From: Zygnema cylindricum
Taxonomy: Eukaryota > Streptophyta > Zygnematophyceae > Zygnematales > Zygnemataceae
Assembly (NCBI GenBank): GCA_037447655.1
Contig: JBBHKE010000586.1
Span: 1 to 64,000 of the forward strand
Reading direction: 5' to 3'
Length of the DNA stretch: 64,000 nucleotides
The stretch's first letter is position 1. Each line of letters begins with the position of its first letter. A program made the position numbers and the translations under genes. Below are positions 1 to 9,648 of the stretch, piece after piece. Under the pieces are notes generated by a model. The model was not told the origin of the DNA. It saw nothing but the letters and a program-made list of their open reading frames with translations, and searched no databases.

Positions 1-691
1 AGTTAAGTTGTTCTATGATAATATTAAACCATTTGACTCCATCTTCAATGGACTCATTCTCCTTCATTCTAAACCCTATATACTCCTCAAAGAGATAATT
101 ATTCATTTGCCTCAAATACTTTTCAAAAGCATTTTGCAAAGTGGTCGAACAATCATAAGCCCTATCATGAGTTAGAAGACATTCATGCATAGAACTAGCA
201 CAACTTTGTATTAGTGCGGTGGAGGCCGCCATATCTTTCTTGTCCCACTTCTTTGCTCTGGCTGGATCCTCGAAAGGATCCGGTCGTGTTTCTTCCATGA
301 TAACGATGTCCCAAAGTTTTTTCGGTGTGAATGCTCCTTGAATGTATCTCTTCCAAATTGCATAGTTTGAACCCGTGAAGACAATGGTCTTAGTAAATAC
401 TTTAAGATAATCATCGTCGCTCTCCTCCTCTTCCTCATAAAGTTTAGATTTCCCCTTTTTGTTCTTTATTTTCTTTGAATTGTGTGAGTCTCCACTTAAA
501 CCTCCTTCTCCATCATCTCCTTGTATTTTGAGAAACTCCAAAAAGCGTTCAAACATTCCCTCGTCCATCTTCACATTTTTCTCCCCCCATTTGTCAAACT
601 CGTCATATTGTGTCCTTGTAATTCCTCCTTCACTAAATCCCCCACTAGCTCCTCCACTAGGTTCCACCGGGGATTTCATTTTCTCCACCAT
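1..691 (-). CDS. Copia gag, 5' portion (partial)
   Basis: The frame is open from an ATG at 691-689 to the window edge (about 230 codons, no stop). After a Gly/Ser-rich start come an acidic and Lys-rich linker and then a UBN2-type Copia capsid signature: F-x-G-S-N-Y-A-I-W-K, later K-K-L-W-D-I-V, a W-D-K-K-D run and a downstream C-x-x-S-M-H-E-C. This order (aromatic-G-x-Y-x-x-W, then L-W) is the classic start of Copia gag. The frame is also open upstream of the ATG through the PBS, so an earlier start cannot be excluded. The first part can be misread on other frames as a short unrelated ORF. Confidence 0.75.
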   Translation of the reverse strand, partial: MVEKMKSPVEPSGGASGGFSEGGITRTQYDEFDKWGEKNVKMDEGMFERFLEFLKIQGDDGEGGLSGDSHNSKKIKNKKGKSKLYEEEEESDDDYLKVFTKTIVFTGSNYAIWKRYIQGAFTPKKLWDIVIMEETRPDPFEDPARAKKWDKKDMAASTALIQSCASSMHECLLTHDRAYDCSTTLQNAFEKYLRQMNNYLFEEYIGFRMKENESIEDGVKWFNIIIEQLN

Positions 692-708
692 ACCGGCAAG
701 CGTTGCCA

Positions 709-728
709 GGAACCCACTCCAGTACCAA
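709..728 (-). promoter_or_regulatory. Primer binding site of Copia-0
   Basis: One or two bases after the LTR end, the minus strand reads TTGGTACTGGAGTGGGTTC. The TGG start fits pairing with a tRNA 3' CCA end, and the trailing GGGTTC looks like the complement of a T arm. I could not name the tRNA. It is not the internal initiator-tRNA site used by the other Copia elements in the window. Confidence 0.5.
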
Positions 729-729
729 T

Positions 730-1192
730 TGAAAGATAGCAAACCAAACAATGTATACACAACAAAGAAAGTGTTCCTCCAAAGTTCAATATACTAAATA
801 CAATCAAAGTACAAATCTCCCTTAACTATTGATCTTTCTACGCCTCCATAATAATCTACGCCTCCAAAAAGATAACTCTACCACGAAGCCTCAACAAATA
901 TATATGCACACGACTAAAACGTGTGGCGAAGTATACGGCCGACAAAAAGGTAGTTGTCCTAAGTTAGTTGACCAAAAATGAAAGTCAACTACACGGTACG
1001 ACTAGAACTTAAGTGAACTGAAGCGACAAAACAATTTCCACGTCACTTCGATAGTACGGCTAGAACTCACGCGAAACGAACAAGCAACTTCTACGTCTCT
1101 TCAAATATCTAGCGACGAAACTACTTCCTCGTTGGTCGTCGCTACTTCTGCATGTTTCGTAGCTAATGAGTGCTCAGCACTTAATCCTAACA
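730..1192 (-). repeat. 5' LTR of Copia-0
   Basis: A 463-bp segment bounded by TGTTAG and CTTTCA on the minus strand, directly followed by a TGG-starting primer binding site and a gag ORF. A TATA-like stretch near 897-905 (CATATATATTTG on the minus strand) is a candidate promoter about 165 bp before the LTR end. Boundaries rest on the TG..CA rule and the position of the PBS, since no second LTR is visible. Confidence 0.7.
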
Positions 1193-3595
1193 TACTTTGA
1201 TGGACGCAAACGACAAAACATAACGAATAGTGTAATTTTCGTCGCCGCTTGAATTGCTTAAATTTTGTAAAATTTTTAAGGTGTGAATATTTTTCCTTTT
1301 GTTTTAGAAATATTTGTTTTAAACACATAGCCCTGGTTTTGAAGAAAAGTCGAAGATGATCGCCATGCGTGCGGTGTTGAAGAACACAATACAACAACAT
1401 GTCGTACATATTAAATTCGATGATGACGCAAAATGTACTTCTATGTTTTTTTTTGTACAGTTGAAACTTACGCGGTACGGCTCTAAGTTTTACAGGAAAA
1501 CGACAGAAAAAAACCCTTAGTTTGGCACATAAAGACGCACCCTAATGCCTTTTTAGTCTCTTAAAACATCTTTTCTCTGTACACACATGTCGGACTAAGG
1601 ATCCGAGTGTTGCAATTGAGTGGTAAGATTCTCACCTTCCGATAGGGTGTCTCAAATTGAAATTTGACATATGTGTTCGGAGAAATATTGTTGTAAGTGG
1701 CGATAAAATTGTTAACACTTTGTAGTGTTGACATAGAAGCCCATGCCATCACGTCATATGTTGTCATTTAAAATAGTGCCACGTCAGCACGTGCGGTTCA
1801 TTCTTCGGGCTATGAAAAATGAAAACAATCGGAATTAGGCTACTTTCGCATGTGATAAAGTTACAATTATTTTTTGTCGTTTTCCACCATAACTTAGAAA
1901 ACAACGAAAACTTCCGCAGCCGTACCAAAAAATTGAAATTAGCAGCGTACAAGTTGCGTTACATTTAAAATTTATGTGTACCGCAGTTTGTCGTCTAGCG
2001 CGATGCAATTTGTCGTCTTGCGTGATACAATATCTCGTCTAGCGCATTTCGACCCACTTTTATGGCACAATCATGTTCGACTTTACGCCGACCTATGAGA
2101 TGATTTTAATAAAGTTCCAATATGTGAGCTTTGTCGCCTGAGCCTTTTGCACGTTATGGTACGGTGCGGTCATATAAAAACACACACTGCACGTTTCTAG
2201 CCTGTGCGTATTATTTTCCGTGCACTGATTTCTGTACAACAACCGTCTCTCTCAAACACACATGTCTTCACACATACGGCGCAGGAAAAACATTGGGCAC
2301 CTGTCGGCAAATGGATGACGAAAAATGAAACCGCATTTCTGTATGACAGCGAAAGGATTTTGAGGGTTTCGACACGTCGACAATGTCGCGCACGGACATT
2401 ACGAAGTCAACAAAAATTGTACAACGTACGGAGAGACGCCTCAAATTGAACCCGAGCGGAAGTTTCGCCTCATTTTGTGTACCACTTCATCTATCACATT
2501 GTTTCGTACACGTTTACGTAAGTCAATTTTTTACGTAACAAGTTATTTGCGTTTACATCTGAATGCTCTAAAGCTGTAAGGAGAATCTTCGCTAAAAAAC
2601 AAAATAACAAGACTAAGTTTCGGTAACATGTGAAAGTACCCTTAGAGTATCGACTTTTCTTTGTCGTTTTCCCCCAAAATTTAGGGAGCTTTGAGAAAAA
2701 CTTTAGCTGTACGAATAAATCATTTTTATCAAAGTACAGTTAACGTCAATTCGACACTTCGAATGTATTCCATTTTTGTCGTCATGTGAACGCATTTTCG
2801 GCCTTTTCCTTTTTTCAATTCCGAGCAAGAAAATCCAACCCATCAAAAAACTTCATCAAAAATCACCTCGAAAGCGAATGAAAAACGACCCACGCACGCG
2901 CCACACAAGTGGGAAAATTTTAGGACGAGGGAGATACTGCTATTTTTCTCACCGCCCGTCACGCGCATGTACGGAAAAGATGAGTATTTACGGAAAAAAA
3001 TGTACGGAAAACATGAGCATGTACGGAAAAAAATCTACAGGGGTCTTGGACCTCCATTTTCATTCATGGTTCCTCTGCAGAATTTTGTGTCGTCGTCGCC
3101 TCTCCCATTTCCCTCTTATATTATCTCTTTTATCTCACTCTTATTAGAACAAGGCACGACAATACTGGTATGAAATGAAAGATGTTTGATGACTACTTTT
3201 ACTTATGGCAAGTCGAGTGAGAAAAGTAGAAAAAACGAAATCGAGTATCCATTGCGGAAGTCAACGTTGTCACAAGTGAGTATGGCGTCACAATGTCACA
3301 AAACCCTAAACATCTACAATGTCACAAATTTACAAAAATGTAGACGTCTACAATTGTCGCTGTTTTAGTTGGCGTCACCAATTTCGTAGTTGTCTTCAAC
3401 CGTCACCAAGTTATACCTACGTCTACAACCGTCACATGTCAAAGTTCCGATTTCATTTTCGCCGCTCTTCAAAGTAGTACGGAGAATCTTCACTTCAGTC
3501 CAAAAAACTTTATTAAAGTTCCGATTGCATGGGACACCCCTTTAGGGTGAGATTCCATCGTAACATAAAGATTCCTGCTGCGTTGTTGTATATAC
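1193..3595. repeat. Non-coding, old dispersed repeats
   Basis: No convincing gene. 1550-1740 holds a degraded copy of the long-TIR element seen intact at 21416-22314 (shared words around AAACATCTTTT, the run of CACACATG, and TCTCAAATTGAAA). 1860-2060 is a diverged inverted copy of 21190-21390. 2969-3036 holds short TACGGAAAA-type iterations. 3280-3440 repeats the word GTCACAA/GTCACCA. Short ORFs here lack any family signature. Confidence 0.5.
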
Positions 3596-3597
3596 TA

Positions 3598-4155
3598 CAC
3601 CGCCAATCGCTATTAGCGTAATGAACGATACTTCTGTCCCGTTTTTTTTTTTATTCTCCATTAGCGTATTTTATTCTATTTTTTTCTTTACTCTATTTAG
3701 GGTTAATTTTTTAGTATCGTACAAAACGGAAGTATGTCATCATTTAATTAGTGTGGTGTACTGACAGTGTCAGACTGCACAAAATTGTACCCTTTTAAGT
3801 GTAAAAGTTTAATGAATGAGTATTAGTAACCGCGGACGCATGAGAATGTGCGGTCTAAAATGGGGATATAATCCGGTTGTCAAATATCACGTTCGCACAT
3901 ATTCGTCCAGCAACCACGTTTCGACTGTGTGAACGTACGATTTGTGTACGATTTGTCAGATTTTGTACGAATACCTATATTGGTGTAAGCATGTTTGCGA
4001 CCGACATTTATTTTTTTCAAAGACCCAAATTAGAATTATTAAACAATTAGAATGTAGTTTTTTTTTCAAAAAAAATCAAATTCTTAATTTGCGTGAACCA
4101 TGGTAATTATTCATTTACGCTAAAGAAACTTCTACTCTAATAGCGATTCGCGGTG
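3598..4155. mobile_element. TA-flanked TIR element A (CACCGC family)
   Basis: Left end CACCGCCAATCGCTATTAGC and the reverse complement of the right end CACCGCGAATCGCTATTAGA match over about 20 bp. TA sits on both sides (3596-3597 and 4156-4157), as expected for a TA target-site duplication. It is 558 bp and non-coding. The interior shares a segment (around 3745-3810) with the 500-bp elements near 4.5, 25.0 and 26.9 kb. The TA TSD points to the Tc1/mariner-like group, but the TIR is not a standard Stowaway end, so superfamily is uncertain. Confidence 0.75.
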
Positions 4156-4211
4156 TACTGTACTGCATTGTCAAAATAGAAGCTGACGCCATCACGCCGT
4201 CTACTGTTGTA

Positions 4212-5573
4212 CACCGCGAATCGTAATTAGAGTAATGAAAAAATTAGAGTACAAAAACTAAAAAAAAAAATTAGAGTAATGAACGCTAATTTGTGTGATA
4301 GAGCTGTTTCAACTATGAAGTTTACTCTAATTTATTTAAGTACTCTAATTTGGCACGCTAATATCCTCTACTGTAAATAAGGTATTCGTACAGAATTTGG
4401 CAAAACGTACATTTTATTGTCACTATGACATTTGCACTACGCGGTTTGTTAAAACACAGTTACATGATAACGGCCTGAATTAAATCATTATTTGTACTTT
4501 TTTTGCTTTCTAAAGTACAATTTTGCACGGTCGGAGGTCGTCCGTACTCCACACTATTTAAAACGAACCTATATTCGAATTAAAAATGCTAATTAAACTT
4601 TACCTTAAATAGAATAATGAAAAAAATAGAACCATTTACTCTATTTCATGTGATAGAGTCGAAATTTTGAGCGACCCAATTAGAGTAATTTACTCTAATT
4701 ACTAGTGTTGGGTAACGGGTAAATTCATATCGCGATAATTTCGATATTCGATATATCGAATATCTATCGAGCAAACTCCTTGATATATCGTACTGAGACC
4801 AACATAAATCATCGCGATATATCTCGCGACAGATAGTATTTTTAAAAATTAATATTTGATATTTTAATATGATATGTTTCTTTAGCGAAAAATACAAATT
4901 GTCTGATACGCCCCGTACGACGTGATTTTCGTTTCGTGACTTAAAGGTAGACGTCGCAAAATGTAACCGACAAAAAAATACAAATTCTGTAATTCATATT
5001 ATTAATTATTTGGGGTATGGTTACATGAGGAGGTATTTGTAATAGCACGGACAGCAAAATTTATGTATTACAGAGGCATCGGTTAACATCGCTTATCTTC
5101 TGTAAACAAGTTTTTACATACGTGTTTGATTTGAGTGGTTCCTTGCAAGTTGACGATCAAATCTCTAAAATAGTCAAAGATTTGAAAACCGACCATTTTT
5201 CGAATGGAACCCCGTACTTGCGTATGACGTACGTGTACTTCGCAAGTGTACCGCGACAATGTACCTCAGAGATCTCCTTCACTCTGATGACTTTCAGGAA
5301 AAAACCGTATTTCTTTTCTGCAAAAATTTATGGTCATTTTGTCCGAAGGCACGGGACTTTAGAGACCTGTGAAAATTTTCATTTTTTTTTTTTTGAAAAG
5401 CCTCGATATACTGACGATGCGATATATCGGTGATATATTGACGATATATCGCAATATTTTGATTTTCGATATATCGAAGTGATATATCGATTATCGGGCA
5501 CCTGAAATTCGATATATATCGAATATCGGCAAAGGTCCTCGATACCCAACACTACCAATTACGATTCGCGGTG
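4212..5573. mobile_element. TA-flanked TIR element B, interrupted by a hAT-like element
   Basis: TIR CACCGCGAATCGTAATTAGA on the left and the matching inverted end at 5554-5573, with TA at 4210-4211 and 5574-5575. Removing the insert at 4703-5554 and one TSD copy leaves about 500 bp, the same size as element F at 24875. The interior carries many copies of the word ATTAGAGTA near the ends. No coding capacity. Confidence 0.75.
4703..5554. mobile_element. hAT-like non-autonomous element nested in element B
   Basis: Ends are TAGTGTTGGGTA and, inverted, TAGTGTTGGGTATC. The 8-bp flanks CTAATTAC (4695-4702) and CCAATTAC (5555-5562) differ at one base, fitting a hAT 8-bp TSD. They also rejoin the interrupted right end of element B exactly. 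Both subterminal regions are packed with the palindrome-like word CGATATATCG and variants (4730-4830, 5400-5530), the usual layout of transposase binding sites in hAT elements. No transposase is encoded in 852 bp. Confidence 0.8.
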
Positions 5574-5575
5574 TA

Positions 5576-6246
5576 CCAACAAAGCTTTGTGTTACGCTGT
5601 CGTATATTCTAGTGTTAACATAGAGGCTGACAACATCAGCCATCTGTTATCGAGAAAATTCTAGATTACTTTGTCGTATATTTTAGTGTTAACTTAGAAT
5701 ATGACGTCATCACACCGTTTGTTATCGAAAAAACTTTATGTTACGCTGTCGTATGCAATAGAGCTAAAATACAGGATGACGTCACCACTCCTTACATTGT
5801 CGATTGTAATAGTGCCACGTGAGAAAGTGCGATACATGCTTCAGGCTGTGAAAAATGGAAATAATAGAAAAAAAACAAGATGGACAATTTCGTGAGATTC
5901 TGACGTGACAGAAAACGCCAAAAAAAAAGTTCCACTACCATACTTCTTTGTTTGAAAGCCGTTCACGTGTCATTTTCTAATCGGTTAAATCTATTACGTT
6001 TCGCAGCGCAAAAGCCTCAGCGACCGGACACTCTTGCCCTTGAACCAGAAATAGTGTTGACGACAGTAATTAGAATTCACTTAAAACTTCTCATATCAAC
6101 GGTTGTAAAGAAGCCTCGTCATTAAATTTGAATTACAAATGTAAGACTAATATAAATCATAAACCCTACACAAATAGTTTCTTTACTTCTAACAAAGATT
6201 GCACAGTGGTGTGTACGGAGGAAACACAGGATAGTCCAGAAACCAT
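5576..6246. repeat. Non-coding repeat remnants
   Basis: Diverged partial copies of a unit containing GTGTTAAC-type and TGACGTCA words occur around 5590-5830. They are related to 1720-1800 (shared ATAGTGCCACGT and CAGGCTGTGAAAAATGGAAA-like words). Nothing coding is recognisable. Confidence 0.4.
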
Positions 6247-6321
6247 TTGTCGCGACTCAACCTACTTGCGGGAAGACTGATCTCGCCGTACGAAAAACGT
6301 AACATAAAATTTCCTGTTACG

Positions 6322-6645
6322 ATGGAACCTCCCCCGTACGGTATGTCAGTTTCAAATTTCGGTACATTTTTTGTCGTTTTGTCTCTTTTGATTTTTGCAG
6401 ACGAGATCTCAGAGACTCATTGTTATGTTGACGCACGAGAGAAAATTGCCAAAATGGAGATCGACGAGAGGCGCTTAATGAGGGACAAATGTTATATGTT
6501 TTTTGAAACGCCTTCTATCTCCCTTTCCCTCTCCCTCTCCGCCTCACCCTCTCCATTTACCTCTCTCTTTCCTCTTCTTTCTTCTTCCTCCCGTTTCTTC
6601 GTCCTTTCCCCTTTTACCTTTCCTCCCATCAACCTCTATTCCTAA
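6322..6645 (+). CDS. Candidate first exon with signal peptide (tentative)
   Basis: An open frame from ATG at 6322, with a second ATG at 6343, encodes a short polar start and then a hydrophobic run ([11 protein letters not shown]) ending near Asp-Glu, which fits a secretion signal. Next comes HCYVDAREK...[11 protein letters not shown], which resembles the first half of a WSC domain (CYxD, R, L-M, K-C). The frame then enters CT-rich simple sequence and stops at 6645. It may be the 5' exon of the proline-rich gene at 7592-9211. An alternative reading makes 6340-6400 a 62-nt intron (GTATGT...TTTGCAG). No donor is convincing, so this is low confidence. Confidence 0.3.
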   Translation: MEPPPYGMSVSNFGTFFVVLSLLIFADEISETHCYVDAREKIAKMEIDERRLMRDKCYMFFETPSISLSLSLSASPSPFTSLFPLLSSSSRFFVLSPFTFPPINLYS

Positions 6646-6654
6646 TTCTCCCCT

Positions 6655-6930
6655 ACTTCTCTCCCTCTCTCCCTCTCTCTCTGTCTCCCTCTCTCCCTCT
6701 CCCTCTCTCCCTCTCTCCCTCTCTCCCTCTCTCCCTCTCTCCCTCTCTCCCTCTCTCCCTCTCTCCCTCTCTCCCTCTCTCCCTCTCTCCCTCTCTCCCT
6801 CTCTCCCTCTCTCCCTCTATCCCTCTCTCCCTCTCTCCCTCTTTCCCTCTCTCCCTCTCTCCCTCTCTCCCTCTCTCCCTCTCTCACTCTCTCCCTCTCT
6901 CCCTCTCTCCCTCTCTCCCTCTCTCACTCT
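6655..6930. repeat. (CTCTCCCT)n microsatellite
   Basis: About 35 near-perfect copies of an 8-base CT-rich unit, all pyrimidine on the plus strand. Long ORFs on both strands across it (Ser/Pro/Leu on plus, Arg/Glu/Gly on minus) are by-products of the repeat. Confidence 0.95.
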
Positions 6931-7199
6931 GGCTATGGCTTTTCCTTTCGTTACCTCAGTCTACATGCTATTTATTGTACTGTTTCTTTCCCTCTTTCTA
7001 TGTCCTTCTCTTTCTACTCCCATCCAGACCTCTCTCTCCTCTAAGGAAGAGAGAGAGAGAGAGAGCGCGGCCGTTACCTTCTTCGTCTTTTTCCCGAGGA
7101 AGTTTCCGAGAAATGGGAAGCCATGGAAGTCAATTCCGGGGGAGGGCGTAAACTAATGACATCGAAGAAGAAAAAAAGTAAGAAGTAACAAATCTCTAT

Positions 7200-7560
7200 C
7201 TTTCTCTCTCTCTCCCCCTTTCTAGCCTTCCCCTCTCTATCTCTCTACTCTCACCTCGCCCTCTCAATCCCACTCCTCTTTCCCCTCTCGCTCTCCCACC
7301 TCCTCTCCCTCTCCCTCTACCTCTACCTCTCCCTCTCCCACTCCCTCTCCCTCTCCCTCTCCCTTTCCCTCTCCCTCTCCCTCTCCCTCTCCCTCTCACT
7401 CTCCCTCTCCCTCTCCCTCACCCCCTTCCACTTCCCCTCCCCCTCTCTCTTCGCCTAATCCTCGCCTCCCCATTCCCCTCCCCTTCCCAATTCCCTTCCC
7501 CCTCCCCCGCCCCCTCACACTCTCCCTCCCCCTCTTGAACACTCCATTTCCCGCTTTTGT
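7200..7560. repeat. CT-rich simple repeats, mostly (CTCCCT)n
   Basis: Interrupted pyrimidine tracts of 6-base units, densest at 7295-7420, then CCCCT-rich sequence to 7530. With the tract at 6655-6930 this gives almost 1 kb of polypyrimidine upstream of the proline-rich gene. The tracts could be promoter, 5' UTR or intron sequence of that gene. Confidence 0.9.
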
Positions 7561-7591
7561 CTCTCTCCTCTCACGCCTTTCCTTTTCATAG

Positions 7592-9211
7592 CCTTTTTAA
7601 CTATGTACTAATTATTGTTTCTCCCTCTCCCTCTCCCTCTCCCTCTGTCCACCTCCCTCCCGTCTCCAACTCCCTCTCCCTTTCCCCCCCCTCCTCCCCC
7701 CCCCCCCCGCCAGAGCACCGCAAACGCCCTCCCCCTCCTCGGAAGCACCGCCCTCCTCGAGCTCCCTGCCCTCCGGACTCCCCAGGTGGGTGCTGACGTC
7801 AGCATTTTGTTTGATGACGTCACATTCCCTATGGCTGACGTCACAGTATTTACATCAGTTTATGGCATGCCATATTTTCTGGTTTCTGACGTCACATTTT
7901 CGATTGCTTCAAGTGACACTGCCCTGTTGCTGACATCAGCATCCATCTTTTTGAAGCCATTATTTGTCTTGCTTACGTCACTTTCTACCTCAATGACGTC
8001 ATCATCTTATCCGCGAATTTGTCGTTTTGCGACTGTGTCTTTTTCCAAATTCTGAAGTTCTTAAGCAATACTCGAGTACTCCAATTTAGTGGATTGCCTT
8101 ATTTGTCGTATGTTAATTTTACTAACTCTCTTTCCCTCATTTTTTTATTTTCTTTTCAGCGCCCAATCCTCCTTCCTCTCCTCCCCTCCTCCCTCCTCCT
8201 CCACCACCACCTTCCCCTCCACCTTCTCCACCCCCTTCGCCTCCTCCCTCGCCTCCTCCTTCCCCTCCACCCCCTCCTCCTAGCCCTCCTCCTTCCCCTC
8301 CTCCTCCTCCTCCTCCTCCTTCACCTCCTCCTTCCCCTCCTCCTCCTTCACCTCCTCCTTCCCCTCCTCCTCCCTCTCCTCCTCCGCCTTCCCCTCCTCC
8401 CTCTCCTCCCCCTTCCCCTCCACCTTTCCCTCCTCCTTCTCCTCCACCTTCTCTTCCTCCGCCTTCTCCTCCCTCCTCCCCATCCTCTCCCCCGCCCCCT
8501 CCTCCAGATGTATCCTCTCCTCCCCCACCCTTTCGATGTAAGCCACACTTGCTTCCAATTTTGTCTTATCTCATTTGTTGTTTTCCTGCTCTTATTTCTA
8601 AGAACAATCTTTTGTCTTTTCTCCCTTTGTCCATTACCTGTTCAAAAATAGTGTGGATTATGTCCCTATTTTTGAACCGGCAAAGAAAAAAAAACCAAAA
8701 AAAAAAACGACCCGCCCCAAAAAAAAAACGACCCAAAAAGAAAAAACGAAGCAAAAAAACGAACCAAAATAAAACTCAATACACAAAAAAAAAAAGACTT
8801 TGCCTCTGACTTTGACTCCTCTTTTGTCTTTTTCCCACACGCCAAACGCCAGCCTGCGGCGATGCCTACAACAGCACTCAGCCGTCCGGATTTTACGAAT
8901 TTAAAGGTGTCGAATTTTACAATACGACGTACGGATACATTTCGTACTTTTTCAATCAGCCGTTCTATACACGCGGCGACGGTACTTACTGCCTCGCTAA
9001 ATGTGGTGAGAACGCTTATCCGTACGGATTCTATATTTATCAATACGACGAATCCGAATTTTACGACGACGGGTATGGCGGGTACAATTTTGTGACCGTA
9101 CAACAAACGAGTTGTTATTGTCTTGGTGGACCGACCGATTTTTCCGCCGCGTCGTACGAAACTAATCAAAACCGGCTAGAAGGGTACTGGTTCAGTTTAA
9201 CTTGTCCTTAA
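7592..9211 (+). CDS. Proline-rich (SPPP) secreted protein with Cys-rich WSC-like C-terminus, partial gene model
   Basis: Three exons fit in phase. Exon 7592-7785 (acceptor TTTTCATAG, donor CAG|GTGGGT) encodes SPSPSPS then a PPPP and Arg-rich stretch. Exon 8160-8537 (acceptor TTTTCAG, donor CGAT|GTAAGC) encodes about 120 residues of SPPP/PPPP repeats, as in extensins and other hydroxyproline-rich wall glycoproteins. Exon 8853-9211 (acceptor GCCAG) starts SCGDAYNS and runs to TAA at 9209-9211. That last exon has six Cys, with T-Y-C-x3-C and S-C-Y-C-L-G-G, matching the C-x3-C...C-Y-C spacing of WSC carbohydrate-binding domains, and is very Tyr-rich. Phases agree at both junctions (1 and 1), which is the main evidence. 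Inference: a secreted cell-wall or surface protein. The 5' end and signal peptide are unresolved (see 6322). Confidence 0.55.
7794..8001. promoter_or_regulatory. Cluster of TGACGTCA palindromes (bZIP/CRE-type sites)
   Basis: Five perfect TGACGTCA palindromes occur at 7794, 7815, 7836, 7887 and 7994, plus one-mismatch forms at 7931 (TGACATCA) and 7973 (TTACGTCA), all inside 208 bp. This octamer is the core site of plant and animal bZIP factors. In the gene model it falls in the first modelled intron (7786-8159). It could be an intronic enhancer or a decayed repeat, since single copies also occur in the repeats at 5702 and 5779. Confidence 0.5.
8640..8805. repeat. A-rich tract in the last intron
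   Basis: Runs of A separated by CGACC/CCGCCC words (8685-8795) inside the modelled intron 8538-8852. Lys-rich ORFs here are artefacts of the tract. Confidence 0.7.
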
Positions 9212-9648
9212 AACGGAAAACTTTGGAGATTTTCTCCTAGAAAATGGAAGCGTCGAGTAAAATGTGGAATGTCCTCTGAAGAAAATGTAAAATGTTGGTG
9301 AAGAAACTAGAATGTTTTCTTTGAAATAAAACTGGGAGATTTTAGTGAAACAAGAAAGACTGAAAATGCGTCGTTTCGTGGGAAAATGAGGGAGTGGGGA
9401 TAAAGCGAGGGTCGTAAAATGGAAAACTTAAAACAATTTTTTTTGGAGAATTTCCCTTAGAAAATGGAAGCTTCTTGTAAAATGTGGAATGTCCTTTGAA
9501 GAAAATGTAAAATGTCGGTCTAGACATTGGAATTTTTTTTCTTTGAAAAAAAACTCGGAGTTTTTAGTGAAACATGAAAGACAATAAAGGCAACTTTTTG
9601 TGGGAAAATTAGGGAGTAAAAGGGGTAAAGCGAGGGTTGTAAAGAACG
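9211..9648. repeat. Imperfect tandem duplication just after the proline-rich gene
   Basis: Two units of roughly 210-225 bp (9211-9421 and 9422-9648) share TTAGAAAATGGAAGC, AAATGTGGAATGTCCT, GAAGAAAATGTAAAATGT and AAAGCGAGGGT in the same order. The first unit holds an AATAAA (about 9325) that could serve as the polyadenylation signal of the upstream gene. Non-coding. Confidence 0.75.

Larger units (their letters stand above)
1..1192 (-). mobile_element. Copia-0: 5' end of a Copia LTR retrotransposon (truncated by window edge)
   Basis: The minus strand reads, from right to left, an LTR (1192 to 730), a primer binding site and a gag reading frame that runs off the left edge. Only the 5' part lies in the window, so the second LTR and the TSD cannot be checked. 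The LTR begins TGTTAGGATTAAG and ends CTTTCA on the minus strand, a normal LTR form. The superfamily call rests on the gag fold signature described for the CDS. There is one LTR only, so age cannot be estimated. Confidence 0.8.

Noticed and set aside
6503-7156. 217-codon plus ORF and matching Arg/Glu-rich minus ORF
   Set aside because: Their composition follows directly from the CT microsatellite; no domain or splice support.
8160-8651. Leu/His/Pro-rich ORF in another frame and Glu/Lys-rich minus ORFs over the proline-rich exon
   Set aside because: Shadows of the SPPP repeat. The SPPP frame is the one that joins both neighbours in phase.
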